Assembly (NCBI RefSeq): GCF_018861125.1
Contig: NZ_JAHKQN010000019.1
Span: forward strand, 220,849-284,848
Source: Cellulophaga baltica
Lineage (GTDB): Bacteria > Bacteroidota > Bacteroidia > Flavobacteriales > Flavobacteriaceae
Length of the DNA: 64,000 nucleotides
Reading direction: 5' to 3'
Shown: in pieces, positions 8,085 through 18,084 of the stretch
How the letters are laid out: every line of letters begins with the position of its first letter
Numbering within the stretch: position 1 is the first letter of the stretch
Made by a program: the position numbers and the translations under genes
The notes under the pieces: model-generated
The model's input: only the letters and a program-made list of their open reading frames with translations
The model's database searches: none
What the model was told of the DNA's origin: nothing

Positions 8085-9143
8085 ATGACAAACAAACTAT
8101 GGCTAGCCTCATTATTAATGGGGATTTTTATGATCTCTTGCGGTGAAGAAGAAACAACTAAAAAAGTTGATCCTATTGATGTTAAAATAGTAACAGTAGG
8201 AGGAGATCAAAAAAAGAATAATAGTGCAGAGAATTTTCCAGGAATTGTTAAACCTTTAAAATCAACTAATTTAAGTTTTCAAGTGTCTGGAGATATTACC
8301 AAATTGAATGTGAATTTAGGAGATTTTGTAAAAAAAGGGCAAGTAATAGCTTCTATAGACCCATCGATTTATAAAGAACAATATGAAGCAAATAAAGCTC
8401 AAGAAAATTTAGCAAAAGAAAATTATACACGTATAAATAATGTGTATCAAAAAGGAAGTATTGCTGAAATTAGAATGATTGAAGCAAAATCTAATTACGA
8501 GCAGGCTCAATCAGCCGCTAATGCAGCATATAAAAATTTAAAACATACCACAATTACAGCACCATTTAGTGGTTATGTTGGTAATAAATTAATGGAAGCT
8601 GGAGACGTTGCTTCGCCAGGTATGGCAGTGATTGAGTTAGTTGATTTATCTAAGGTTCAATCTGTAATTTCATTGTCAGACGGAGAAATAAATAACTACA
8701 GTACTGGTAACAGTGCAAATGTTTATGTTCCTGCATTAAAAAAAGAATTTGCAGGTACACTAACGGAAATTGCGGTTCAACCGGGTAAGCAAAATCCTGT
8801 ATATACAGCAAAAATAACTGTTGAAAATCCAAATCTGATTTTAAAACCAGGAATGACTTGTTCAAATTTCATTGAAGAATCAGATAATGTTACTGCAGAA
8901 AAAGTAAATTCTGATTTTATAAAACTACCTGTAGATGTTGTTTCGGTTTCTAATGACGGAGAAAATTTTGTTTATATCGTAGATGAACAAAATAATACAG
9001 CACTTCAAAAAATAGTAAAAGTTGGAAAACTTTACAATGATGGCATTGCAATTGAAAATGGTTTACGCAAAGGTGATAAGGTAATTACATCTGGTTACCA
9101 TAAGCTTACCAATAAAACGCCTGTAAACATTTTAAGTAAATAA
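8085..9143 (+). CDS. RND efflux periplasmic adaptor (membrane fusion protein)
   Basis: A 352-aa lipoprotein adaptor linking the inner-membrane pump to the TolC channel. Signal peptide with lipobox ending MISC (Cys19), followed by acidic residues. Domains: biotinyl-lipoyl-like half motifs (GDITKLNVNLGDFVKKGQVIASID and TITAPFSGYVGNKLMEAGDVASPG), a helical hairpin between about residues 100 and 145, beta-barrel, and a membrane-proximal domain with the GLRKGDKVITSGYHKL end typical of HlyD/AcrA-like proteins. It lies 2 nt from both neighbours, so translation is probably coupled. Confidence 0.95.
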   Translation: MTNKLWLASLLMGIFMISCGEEETTKKVDPIDVKIVTVGGDQKKNNSAENFPGIVKPLKSTNLSFQVSGDITKLNVNLGDFVKKGQVIASIDPSIYKEQYEANKAQENLAKENYTRINNVYQKGSIAEIRMIEAKSNYEQAQSAANAAYKNLKHTTITAPFSGYVGNKLMEAGDVASPGMAVIELVDLSKVQSVISLSDGEINNYSTGNSANVYVPALKKEFAGTLTEIAVQPGKQNPVYTAKITVENPNLILKPGMTCSNFIEESDNVTAEKVNSDFIKLPVDVVSVSNDGENFVYIVDEQNNTALQKIVKVGKLYNDGIAIENGLRKGDKVITSGYHKLTNKTPVNILSK

Positions 9144-9145
9144 AA

Positions 9146-12100
9146 ATGAAAGAAAAAGGTTCACTTATTGAATGGGGAATGAAAAACACTGCTTTTCCTA
9201 TAGCTTTAGCAGTAGTGTTTTTTATAATAGGAGTTTTAGGACTCACAACGATGTCGAGAAATGAGTTTCCTGATTTTACTACCAGAACTGGTCTTGTTGT
9301 TGGGTATTATCCTGGAGCTAGTACTGCTGAGGTAGAAGCACAACTTACCTCTAAACTAGAAGAGTACTTATTTAGTTTTAATGAAGTTGATAAGACCAAA
9401 ACATACTCATACTCTCAAAACGGAATGAGTTATATATATGTTGAAGTTGCCAGTAGAATAGATAAAAACGAAACGCAACAGTTTTGGAATAAGCTTAAAA
9501 ATAATTTATTCATATTTCAGCAAACTTCTTTACCAAAAGAAGTACAGGGTGTAGTTGTTAATAGTGATTTTGGCAACACTGCTGCTATGATTTTAACTGT
9601 AGAATCTGAAAGCAGACCATATAAAGACCTTCAATTACATGTAGAAGAAATTATTGATGATTTACGAGGTATCGAAGAAACGGCAAAAATCAGTTATTCT
9701 GGTGGAGTTAAAGAGCAAATTGCGGTTTATGTAGATCAAAATAGATTAGCAGAATTTGGTATCAGTCCTGCTGTTTTAATGCAAAGTTTAAACACACAAG
9801 GTTCTATAAAAGTTGCAGGTGATTTAGAGACAGATAAACTTGATTACCCTATACATGTAAACGCAGGATTAACAAATATTGCCGATGTTGCACAACATAT
9901 TGTAAAATCAGACGAAAACGGTAATGTAATTAGAGTAAGCGATGTTGCTACCGTAAAAAAAGAATATGAAGATCCTGATTCTTTTATCCAAACCAATGGT
10001 AATAAAGGCATTATTATAACTTTAGAAATGGCTAAAGGCAACAATATTGTCCAGTTTGGAGAAGAAATAGTAGAGCATTTAACACAATTAGAAGAAAATT
10101 TACCTAGTGATATAAATGTAAAGGTTATTGCAGATCAACCAGAAGCGGTAGATGAGTCTATCTCTCATTTTATGAAAGAGTTTGGGTATGCATTAATGGG
10201 AGTTATTTTGGTGAGTATGTTATTGCTTCCATTTCGTGTGGCCTCATTAGCAGCAGCAACAATTCCTATTACCATAGCATCAACATTAGCAGTAATGTTT
10301 CTTTTTGGTATGGAGTTAAACACCGTAACATTAGCAGCATTAATTGTTGTTTTAGGTATTGTGGTTGATGATCCTATTGTAGTAATTGATAATTATATTG
10401 AAAAACTTGACGAAGGAAAAACTAGGTGGGATGCAGCCCTTGAAAGTGCAAAAGAGCTATTCCCGTCTGTTTTTACAGCAACATTAGCAATTTCCGCAAC
10501 ATTTTTTCCTTTAATGTTTTTTATGAGCGGTACAGCAAAAGATTTTTTAAGTACATTTCCATGGACCATTGCTATAGCTCTATTTTTATCACTTACTATA
10601 TCTATTTTATTGGTTCCTCACCTAAATACGGTATTTATAAAAAATGGGTTACATGCAGATAAAAAAGAAGATGAAGAGCATAAAAAATCTGTATTAGATA
10701 GAATTCAAACCTTCTTTAATAACAGTGTGAATAAAGCAATGGAACACTATAGAATAACAGTAATGGTAGGTATTTTATCTGTTGTTTTAGGTATGGTTAT
10801 ATTTTCAAATGTAAGTCAAGAGTTGTTTCCTATTGTCGAAAGAAATCAATTTGCTATTGAAGTAAATTTAAATAAATCGAGCAATTTAGATGAAACAGCA
10901 AAAGTTGTTACTGAATTTGAGAAAGTTTTAGCTAAAGATGAGCGTGTTGTAAACTACACAAGCTTTATTGGGTCTAGTTCTCCAAGGTTCCATATGGTTT
11001 ATGCACCAAATCTACCAGCAAAAAATTATGCTCAAATATTGGTTACAACAACATCTGAAGAAGCAACTGAAGAAGTGTTAGAGGAGTATGATAAAAAGTA
11101 TGCCAAAATGTTTCCGAATGCTTATTTAAGAATGAAACAACTTAATATGGTTGGTAAGCCAGCACCTATTGAAATTAAACTATATGGTGATGATTTATCA
11201 GAGATTAAGAAATATGGAGATACAATAATTAATTTGGCAAGGCAAACTCCACAAGCTATTTGGTCTCGTACCGATTTTGGAGAAGTTTACAATAAAATTG
11301 GTGTTAATATAAAAGAAGATCAAGCAGCACAAGCAGGGGTTACCAAAGAAGATATAGCCAATACTATAGCCATGAATATGGAAGGTTTACAAGCGGCCCA
11401 AATTTATGATGAAAATTATGCTATTAATATTAAAATAAAATCTGAAGGTAATAAAGCAAATACAGTTTCTGAACTTAAACAACTCTCTGTAATTGTACCT
11501 TCAACTGGTAAAAATATACCAATAACACAAGTAGCAGCAATTGAACCAGAATGGGAACAACAACAAATTGTTAGGCAAAATGGTATGCGTTGTTTATCTG
11601 TTAGGGTAGATATTGAAAAAGGAGCTGTGGCTAATGTAGTATTAAGTAAAATCACTCCAAAAATTGATGCTTTAAATATACCTGATCATATTGCTATTGA
11701 GTATGGTGGAGAATATGAAATGTCACAAGAAAACTTAGGGCCCATGGGTATTTCTTTATTGGTAAGTGTAGTACTTATAATATTGGTTCTTATTTGGCAC
11801 TTTAAATCTTTTAAACATGCTATGTTAAGTTTTATAACTATGCCATTGAGTATTTTAGGTGCAGCAACTGGTTTATTACTTATGCAATATCCTTTTGGTT
11901 TTACCTCTTTCTTAGGGATTTTAGCCTTATGTGGTATTGTTGTAAGAAACGGGATTATTTTAATTGATTATGCTGATGAATTGCATTTACACCATGGTAA
12001 AACCTTTAAAAAGGCAGCTATTTTATCGGCAGAAAGAAGAATGAGACCTATTTTCTTGACTTCAGCAGCTGCAGCAGTAGGTGTAACACCAATGATTATT

Positions 12101-12241
12101 AGTAGATCAAGTTTATGGGGTCCATTAGGTACAGTAATAGCTTTTGGGTTATTAGTATCTATGGTGTTAACACTTTATGTATTACCTATTCTTTATTGGT
12201 TGTTTTTTAGAGCAGATGAAGATAAGTCAGATAAAGAATAA
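9146..12241 (+). CDS. RND-family efflux transporter permease
   Basis: A 1031-aa inner-membrane proton-driven pump of the AcrB/HAE family, complete in length. Seen: N-terminal transmembrane segment, large porter loops, TM2-6 with the proton-relay segment GIVVDDPIVVIDN (two adjacent Asp in TM4), and the second repeat with GILALCGIVVRNGIILIDY. The Pro in VVDDP is an uncommon variant of the DDA form. It sits between the adaptor and TolC genes in the usual order. Substrates are unknown; HAE-type pumps often export hydrophobic toxicants. Confidence 0.96.
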   Translation: MKEKGSLIEWGMKNTAFPIALAVVFFIIGVLGLTTMSRNEFPDFTTRTGLVVGYYPGASTAEVEAQLTSKLEEYLFSFNEVDKTKTYSYSQNGMSYIYVEVASRIDKNETQQFWNKLKNNLFIFQQTSLPKEVQGVVVNSDFGNTAAMILTVESESRPYKDLQLHVEEIIDDLRGIEETAKISYSGGVKEQIAVYVDQNRLAEFGISPAVLMQSLNTQGSIKVAGDLETDKLDYPIHVNAGLTNIADVAQHIVKSDENGNVIRVSDVATVKKEYEDPDSFIQTNGNKGIIITLEMAKGNNIVQFGEEIVEHLTQLEENLPSDINVKVIADQPEAVDESISHFMKEFGYALMGVILVSMLLLPFRVASLAAATIPITIASTLAVMFLFGMELNTVTLAALIVVLGIVVDDPIVVIDNYIEKLDEGKTRWDAALESAKELFPSVFTATLAISATFFPLMFFMSGTAKDFLSTFPWTIAIALFLSLTISILLVPHLNTVFIKNGLHADKKEDEEHKKSVLDRIQTFFNNSVNKAMEHYRITVMVGILSVVLGMVIFSNVSQELFPIVERNQFAIEVNLNKSSNLDETAKVVTEFEKVLAKDERVVNYTSFIGSSSPRFHMVYAPNLPAKNYAQILVTTTSEEATEEVLEEYDKKYAKMFPNAYLRMKQLNMVGKPAPIEIKLYGDDLSEIKKYGDTIINLARQTPQAIWSRTDFGEVYNKIGVNIKEDQAAQAGVTKEDIANTIAMNMEGLQAAQIYDENYAINIKIKSEGNKANTVSELKQLSVIVPSTGKNIPITQVAAIEPEWEQQQIVRQNGMRCLSVRVDIEKGAVANVVLSKITPKIDALNIPDHIAIEYGGEYEMSQENLGPMGISLLVSVVLIILVLIWHFKSFKHAMLSFITMPLSILGAATGLLLMQYPFGFTSFLGILALCGIVVRNGIILIDYADELHLHHGKTFKKAAILSAERRMRPIFLTSAAAAVGVTPMIISRSSLWGPLGTVIAFGLLVSMVLTLYVLPILYWLFFRADEDKSDKE

Positions 12242-12270
12242 GTTTATTCAAATAAATAGTATTTAAAATT

Positions 12271-13602
12271 ATGAATTTTACATATAAATCAGAAACGTTA
12301 TTACTAGCAAGCTTACTGCTGTTTCTATTAAGTTTTACAACAAGTAATGCTCAAGAAAAAGAGTTAGAGTTAGAAAAAATAAAAGTAGCAGCCTTAAAGT
12401 ATAGTAAGACTATTAAAAATGATTCATTAAAAGTAGTCAGGGCTACATTGGTAAAAAAGGAAGCTTTTGACAATTACTTTCCTGAAGTAAGTGCGAGTGG
12501 TTTTGCCTTATATGGTTTTGATTATTTAGTGCCTGAGATACCAACATATTTGCCTGATGGTATTGATAATGTATATAGTATTGGAGTAACCGCAACCGAA
12601 CCCATATATGCTGGCGGAAAAATTAGAATAGGAAACGAACTAGCAGATTTACAATTAGATGCTCAAAAAATAAGTCATGGAACTTCAATTGATTCTGTTA
12701 TGCTTAATGCAGAATTAAAATTTTGGCAACTTATTCAAATACAAGAAAAACAAAAAGTTGTAAAATCAGGAAAAGCATATTTGAATGAACTTTTAAAACA
12801 GCAAGAAGATTTATTAGAGGCTGGCTTAATATCTGAAAGTCAAATGCTACAGGTTAAAGTTGAAAAGAGTGGGGTTTTACTAAATGAATTAGAGTTATCT
12901 AATTTAAGAAAAATAGCGCTTTTAGATTTATCCCTTTATGTAGGTATTCCTTTTGATACGACTATGGTTGCTAAAAAACAAAGTTATGATGATATATTGG
13001 CTTCAGCATTTAAGTATAATACTCCTCAAGTAGATTTGCCAAGTAATAAATTGTATCAGTTATCCGAAAAACAAGTAAGCGCAGCTAGTTTACAAATTAA
13101 AAATGAAAAAGCAGATTTGTTACCACAAGTAGCTGTAGGTGTAAGTGCATCACATGTAAGTTCATTTAACAACCAATTTGATGGAGTAACGCAACCAATT
13201 GCTTTTGGAACAGTAACAATACCAATTTCTGCTTTTTGGGGAAAAGAAAAGAAGCAAATTAAACAACGTGAAGTAGATCTTAAAATAGCAGAGAATAATT
13301 TTGATGATACTAAAAATCAGTTGACAAAGTATATAATGAAAAATTGGTATGATTTGCAAAGTGCATTTAAGCAAATTCAATACGCACAAGACAAGGTGGC
13401 TTACGCAACAGAAAATTTAAAATCGCAAAGAGATAATTATAATAGTGGTTTAAGCAATTTAACCGATTTGTTAAGCGCAAGGCAAACAAAAGAAGAAGCT
13501 GATGCTGATTTGGTTAGTGCCTTTGCAAATTATAAAGAAAAAGAAGCTACTTATTTATATAGTATTAATCAAATTGAGGTTCCTGTGAACCTTAATGAAT
13601 AA
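12271..13602 (+). CDS. TolC-family outer-membrane efflux protein
   Basis: A 443-aa outer-membrane channel with a signal peptide (MNFTYKSETLLLASLLLFLLSFTTSNAQ). Two long heptad-rich helical repeats with the family's duplicated pattern (KFWQLIQIQEKQKVVKSGKAYLNELLKQQEDLLEAGLISESQML in the first, NWYDLQSAFKQIQYAQDKVAYATENLKSQRDNYNSGLSNLTDLLSAR in the second) are clear. The L-E-A-G-L and Y-x-x-G-L-S-N-L-T-D-L-L patterns are classic TolC/OEP motifs. It is 29 nt downstream of the permease, and a strong hairpin terminator follows. Confidence 0.95.
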   Translation: MNFTYKSETLLLASLLLFLLSFTTSNAQEKELELEKIKVAALKYSKTIKNDSLKVVRATLVKKEAFDNYFPEVSASGFALYGFDYLVPEIPTYLPDGIDNVYSIGVTATEPIYAGGKIRIGNELADLQLDAQKISHGTSIDSVMLNAELKFWQLIQIQEKQKVVKSGKAYLNELLKQQEDLLEAGLISESQMLQVKVEKSGVLLNELELSNLRKIALLDLSLYVGIPFDTTMVAKKQSYDDILASAFKYNTPQVDLPSNKLYQLSEKQVSAASLQIKNEKADLLPQVAVGVSASHVSSFNNQFDGVTQPIAFGTVTIPISAFWGKEKKQIKQREVDLKIAENNFDDTKNQLTKYIMKNWYDLQSAFKQIQYAQDKVAYATENLKSQRDNYNSGLSNLTDLLSARQTKEEADADLVSAFANYKEKEATYLYSINQIEVPVNLNE

Positions 13603-13637
13603 GCTATATAAAATTATATTATTTGTAAGAAATAGAA

Positions 13638-13672
13638 GGGGTTTAAGTGTATGCTTGAAACCTCTTTTTTTT
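13638..13672 (+). terminator. Rho-independent terminator of the RND operon
   Basis: Stem GGGGTTTAAG / CTTGAAACCTC (one bulge, one G-U pair) followed by eight T. It lies 36 nt after the tolC stop. Confidence 0.75.
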
Positions 13673-13834
13673 ATATAGATAAAATTAGGTACTTGAAAAT
13701 CAGATTATTTTAATAATACTGTTAATTTTTTAATTGTAAGATTTTAACATTTAAAAAGTAGTCTAAAGTTTTGTTAAACGATGCTAGACTGGGTTAAGTA
13801 TTCATAAATTTATGAGACACGAAAACCTAGAAAT

Positions 13835-15301
13835 ATGAAAAAGATATATCCAGTTACAAGACGAGACTTTATCCGATTATCAGGCACAGTGGCATTAGGG
13901 GCAACAGTTTTACCATTAGGTGTTAGCTTTTCTGATAAGGCACCTGCTCCAATGATGAGAAACTTTGGTCGTTTAAAAAATAAAGTAACTACTTTAGGCC
14001 TTGGCGGACAAGCATCCATACAATGGACACCAGAAGGTGTTGATCCTGTATCAATTATTACGAAAGCTTTTGACTTAGGTATTAATTATTTTGATACTTC
14101 AAACGTATACGGGCCAAGTCAAACACATTACCATAAAGCATTTGAAAAACTCGATTTAATTCCGGGGAAACCAAATTATAATAAAGAATTAAGGGAATCT
14201 ATTACGTTAACTAGTAAAACACTAATGCGTTGGGGAAAGCCAGGTTGGGAAGAAACTGAAAATGTTAGAAATAAATCTCAGGGAGAAGGAATCCAAACAG
14301 CAGCAGAAGATGTAAGAAGAACCATGTCTCAAATTTTTGGTGATGGAAATGGAAACTACCCTGAGGGTTCTTATGTAGATATTATGTTAATACATAGCCT
14401 TGAAACTGTTGAAGAGGTTGATGTTTTATATAAGGGAATTGAAACGTCCATAAAAGAAGATGAAAATTTTGGAGCTTTAGTCGTTCTACGAGATTTTAGA
14501 GATGGTACTAACCTTACAGGAACTAATCCTAAAAAAGAGAAACTAATTAAGCATATTGGTTTTTCGGGGCATAAAAACCCAGTTGCGATGATTGATATTA
14601 TGCAACGCGATAAATATGGATTGTTAGATGCTTTATTAGTTTCCATAAACTCTAATGACCATTTATATTTTAACATGAAGAATAATGTAATTCCGTTAGC
14701 TAAGGCCAAGGGAATTGGTGTTATTGGTATGAAAGTGTTTGGTGCCGGTACGATGTATAATGAAGTCGGAGCATTTTCAAGAACTCCAGATCAAATTTAT
14801 CGCAAAGTTGGTTCTCCTTCACTACCAAGTGATAAGCTTATTGAATATGTGTTAACCACTAAGGGGGTTGATACATTAATTATTGGTATAGGTCAAATAG
14901 ATGAAGATCCTTTAAAATGTCAACTAACGCAAAACTATTACGCCTCGCAAGTAAAACCTGAATCTATGTCTATAGAAGAGCGCAAAGAGGTAGAAGCCAA
15001 AACTGCACAAATTTCAGGCGGTAGAACTAACTTCTTTCAATTAGATAAAATAGATATGACGCCTCCTAGAGCTGTTAATAAAGAAGTTGTTGATGGCAAA
15101 GCTAAAATTACATGGCAAACTGCATATGCGGCAGCTAGTCCAATTTCACATTATGAGATTGTAGCGAATGATAAAGTATTGGGTACAGTTAAGCATAAGC
15201 CACAAGTATTGAAAGACGAACCATTTGTTTTTGAAACTACTGAGATGGATTTAGATGCTATTACTGTTCATACGGTAGATGAAGCTGGTTCTAGAGCCTA
15301 A
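13835..15301 (+). CDS. Tat-exported aldo/keto reductase-type protein with C-terminal Fn3-like domain
   Basis: A 488-aa protein. The N-terminus has a twin-arginine signal (TRRDFIRLSG followed by a hydrophobic stretch and a basic segment), implying folded export with a bound cofactor. The AKR barrel covers about residues 40-400: LGINYFDTSNVYG (Asp and Tyr of the tetrad), MLIHSLE (His), GVIGMKVFGAG, and a late DTLIIGIGQ. The last 80 residues (PPRAVNKEVVDGKAKITWQTAYA...) look like a fibronectin-III-type beta domain. NADP-dependent AKRs are rarely exported, so the cofactor and reaction are open. It lies 53 nt upstream of larE and could be cotranscribed with it. Confidence 0.8.
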   Translation: MKKIYPVTRRDFIRLSGTVALGATVLPLGVSFSDKAPAPMMRNFGRLKNKVTTLGLGGQASIQWTPEGVDPVSIITKAFDLGINYFDTSNVYGPSQTHYHKAFEKLDLIPGKPNYNKELRESITLTSKTLMRWGKPGWEETENVRNKSQGEGIQTAAEDVRRTMSQIFGDGNGNYPEGSYVDIMLIHSLETVEEVDVLYKGIETSIKEDENFGALVVLRDFRDGTNLTGTNPKKEKLIKHIGFSGHKNPVAMIDIMQRDKYGLLDALLVSINSNDHLYFNMKNNVIPLAKAKGIGVIGMKVFGAGTMYNEVGAFSRTPDQIYRKVGSPSLPSDKLIEYVLTTKGVDTLIIGIGQIDEDPLKCQLTQNYYASQVKPESMSIEERKEVEAKTAQISGGRTNFFQLDKIDMTPPRAVNKEVVDGKAKITWQTAYAAASPISHYEIVANDKVLGTVKHKPQVLKDEPFVFETTEMDLDAITVHTVDEAGSRA

Positions 15302-15354
15302 TGTTTAATCGTTTTAGCAAATTCAACTAACAGCTAATTCATAAAAATTAATGC

Positions 15355-16152
15355 ATGTCAAAACTAGCACTGCTAAAAAATTGGTTTAAAGAACATAAAG
15401 GTACAGTAACAGCATTTTCTGGTGGAGTAGATTCATCACTAGTGCTGTATGTTTCCAAAATGGTTCTTGGTAATCAAGCCATAGGGTTAATATCTAATTC
15501 TGAAAGTCTAAAATCTAAAGATTATAAGATAGCGACCGATTTCTGTAAAACACACAATATCAATTTACGAGTTATTAAAACTGATGAATTGAATGATCCT
15601 AATTATACAGCCAACCCAGCAAATAGATGCTTTTTTTGTAAAACACATTTGTACGAGGCAATGGTTGATATTATAAAAGAGGAATACCCAGAATACACTA
15701 TTTTAAATGGTACGAATCAAGATGATTTAGGTGATTACCGTCCGGGATTACAAGCAGCTAAAAACCATGCAATACGCTCACCATTATCGGAACTTCAAAT
15801 AAGTAAAAAAGAAGTTATTGAAATGGCCGAAGCTTTGGGTTTAGAAACTGCACATAAACCTCCAAGCCCTTGTTTAAGTTCTAGAATTCCGTACGGCACA
15901 GCTGTTAGCAATGAAAGATTAAAACAAGTAGAGCAGGCAGAATATCATTTAAACAAATTTGGTTTTTTTGATGTTCGCGTTCGGCATTTGGGTAAGGAAG
16001 CTTCCATTGAAGTACCTGAGTTTGAAATTGAACGGCTAAAAAGTCATTTTGATGATATTTCAGAAGGAATAAAAGAATTAGGTTTCTCAAATGTAATTAT
16101 TGATGAAGAAGGATTTGTGTCAGGAAAATTAAACAGAATATTGAATGGATAA
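15355..16152 (+). CDS. larE: LarE, pyridinium-3,5-biscarboxylic acid mononucleotide sulfurtransferase
   Basis: A 265-aa PP-loop ATPase that converts the biscarboxylate intermediate to the bis-thiocarboxylate during synthesis of the nickel-pincer nucleotide cofactor. Seen: PP-loop SGGVDSS at residues 22-28, and three cysteines, C92 and C95 in NRCFFCK and C173 in SPCLSSRIPYG. C173 is at the position of the sacrificial Cys of Lactobacillus plantarum LarE (Cys176). Three-cysteine LarE proteins are known to bind a [4Fe-4S] cluster and can work catalytically instead of sacrificing the protein, so this copy is probably of that type. It overlaps larB by 8 nt. Confidence 0.93.
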   Translation: MSKLALLKNWFKEHKGTVTAFSGGVDSSLVLYVSKMVLGNQAIGLISNSESLKSKDYKIATDFCKTHNINLRVIKTDELNDPNYTANPANRCFFCKTHLYEAMVDIIKEEYPEYTILNGTNQDDLGDYRPGLQAAKNHAIRSPLSELQISKKEVIEMAEALGLETAHKPPSPCLSSRIPYGTAVSNERLKQVEQAEYHLNKFGFFDVRVRHLGKEASIEVPEFEIERLKSHFDDISEGIKELGFSNVIIDEEGFVSGKLNRILNG

Positions 16153-16804
16153 AACATTTATTATTGATGAAGATCGAAAGCAACGTTTAGGCTTTGATGA
16201 GGTGATTTTTGGAGCTTCAAAAAGTGTTGCTTTACTAACGGATATTTTAAAAGCCTATTCCAATAAAAACGAAAATGTATTAATCACAAAATTACAAGAA
16301 GAAAAGGCAGTTGCCTTATTAGAAATTTATAAAAATGCTTTTTACGATACGGAATCGGGCATATTTACTTTGCAGGCTATAGAAACACTTGATAGTGATA
16401 CTGCCAAAGTAGGAATTATATCTGCTGGTAGTTCAGACATTGGCGTAGCTAACGAAGCATATTACACTCTTAATTATATGGGTGTACCCTCACGAATTGT
16501 ACATGATGTTGGTGTTGCTGGCTTACATAGGTTACTTAATAAACTTGATGACTTAAAAACTTTTGATGTACTTATTGTAGTAGCAGGTTTTGAAGGTGCT
16601 TTGCCAACGGTAGTTGGTGGATTGTTACCACAGCCTATTATTGGTGTTCCAACGTCAGTAGGGTATGGTTCAGCTAAAGAAGGTGAAACAGCATTGCATG
16701 CTATGCTCACCAGTTGCGCAAACGGAATTACAGTAGTAAATATTGATAATGGTTATGGTGCCGCCATGAGTGCATTCAGAATGATTAAATTATTAAATAA
16801 ATGA
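16145..16804 (+). CDS. larB: LarB, nickel-pincer cofactor carboxylase/hydrolase
   Basis: A 219-aa enzyme that carboxylates nicotinic acid adenine dinucleotide and hydrolyses the phosphoanhydride to start pincer-cofactor synthesis. The C-terminal half resembles the PurE (AIR carboxylase) fold: GIISAGSSDIGVANEA, LIVVAGFEGALPTVVGGL, VPTSVGYG. Cys191 in MLTSCANGITVVNIDNGYGA is at the position of the nucleophilic Cys221 of L. plantarum LarB. The start overlaps larE and the stop overlaps the larC start by 4 nt, so translation is coupled. Confidence 0.93.
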   Translation: MDKTFIIDEDRKQRLGFDEVIFGASKSVALLTDILKAYSNKNENVLITKLQEEKAVALLEIYKNAFYDTESGIFTLQAIETLDSDTAKVGIISAGSSDIGVANEAYYTLNYMGVPSRIVHDVGVAGLHRLLNKLDDLKTFDVLIVVAGFEGALPTVVGGLLPQPIIGVPTSVGYGSAKEGETALHAMLTSCANGITVVNIDNGYGAAMSAFRMIKLLNK

Positions 16805-18072
16805 ATTCGATTTATATAGAGCCTTTTTCTGGGCTTTCAGGAAACATGTTTTTAAGTGCTTTTTGTGAGTTGCTTGGTGATTTTGATATATTAACTGATT
16901 TGCCTAAGAAATTGCATTTACCCGATGGTAAAATTGAAGTTAAATTAGTAGATAAAAACGGTATTAATTGTAAGTATGTTGAGGTTATTGATTTAAACAT
17001 TGGTAAAGAAGCTTCAGAGCACGACCACAATCATACTCACGATCACGGTCATTCTCATACGCATAGTCATGATGATGGACATTCGCATGCTCACAGCCAC
17101 TCTCATGATCACCATCACGGAGTACATCGTCATTTAAGTGATATTAAAAAAATTATTGATAGGGCTCATATTAGTGATAATGCGAAGAAAATAGCGCACG
17201 AAATTTTTCTTCTAATAGGTAAGGCAGAATCAAAAATTCATGATATGCCATTAGAGACTATTCATTTTCATGAAATTAGTGGTGTAGATTCTATTATTGA
17301 TATAGTTGGCAGTGCTGTTTTAATTGATAAGCTTAAGATTTCAAAAGTATATAGTAGCCCAATTTGTACCGGTTATGGTATTGTGAAAACACAACACGGT
17401 ATGTTGCCAGTTCCTGCGCCAGCAACAGCAGAATTGCTACAAGGAATGCCATTATATGCAGGTACGGAAGAAGGAGAAAAAATAACACCTACGGGTGCAG
17501 CCATTCTAAGATATTTGAATCCTGATTTTACGAATAGAGGTTATATGCCTTTAAAAACAGCATATGGCCCAGGTAAAAAAGATTTTGTGAATGCAAATGT
17601 GGTTCGTATTTCGTTGTTGAAAGTAGCGGTGGAAAAAAATAAAGAAAGCTATTTGCAATTAGAAGCTTCTATTGATGATATGTCTCCTGAATATTTGGGA
17701 ACTGACTTTCAAGATGGATTGTTAGCATCAGGTGCTTTAGACTTTAGTATAACACAGCAGTTAATGAAAAAAGGACGCTTTGCATTTTTGTTAAGTATCA
17801 TTCTTCCGTTAGATAATTTAGAAAATGTTTCTAATTACATATTTGATAATACCAGTACTATTGGTGTGCGCTATTACCCGATAGATCGTATTGAATTGCC
17901 TAGAGTTCAAAAAAAAACAGCTTCAGCTTTAGGTGAGATTCAAGTAAAAGAAGTTACAACACCTACAAACAAAATTAAAATAAAACCCGAATTTGACGAT
18001 GTAAAACGTTTGTCTTTAGAGACCAATACATCGCCTTTTCAGGTAATTAATAAATTAAATATTAACGCTTAA
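16801..18072 (+). CDS. larC: LarC, nickel-pincer cofactor nickel insertase (single ORF)
   Basis: A 423-aa CTP-dependent cyclometallase that inserts nickel into the bis-thiocarboxylate. Seen: N-terminal IYIEPFSGLSGNMFL, a very His-rich insertion at about residues 77-118 (repeated HDH/HSH units) that probably stores or delivers nickel, and a C-terminal domain with LEASIDDMSPEYLG. In L. plantarum larC1 and larC2 are joined by programmed frameshifting; here the frame is continuous. It is the last enzyme gene of larEBC. No larA-like lactate racemase is visible in the window. Confidence 0.94.
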   Translation: MNSIYIEPFSGLSGNMFLSAFCELLGDFDILTDLPKKLHLPDGKIEVKLVDKNGINCKYVEVIDLNIGKEASEHDHNHTHDHGHSHTHSHDDGHSHAHSHSHDHHHGVHRHLSDIKKIIDRAHISDNAKKIAHEIFLLIGKAESKIHDMPLETIHFHEISGVDSIIDIVGSAVLIDKLKISKVYSSPICTGYGIVKTQHGMLPVPAPATAELLQGMPLYAGTEEGEKITPTGAAILRYLNPDFTNRGYMPLKTAYGPGKKDFVNANVVRISLLKVAVEKNKESYLQLEASIDDMSPEYLGTDFQDGLLASGALDFSITQQLMKKGRFAFLLSIILPLDNLENVSNYIFDNTSTIGVRYYPIDRIELPRVQKKTASALGEIQVKEVTTPTNKIKIKPEFDDVKRLSLETNTSPFQVINKLNINA

Positions 18073-18084
18073 ATAAAAAACACT

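Noticed and set aside
13760-13800. AGTCTA / TAGACT inverted repeat before the aldo/keto reductase gene
   Set aside because: Arms are only six bases and the loop is long; not distinguishable from chance in AT-rich DNA.
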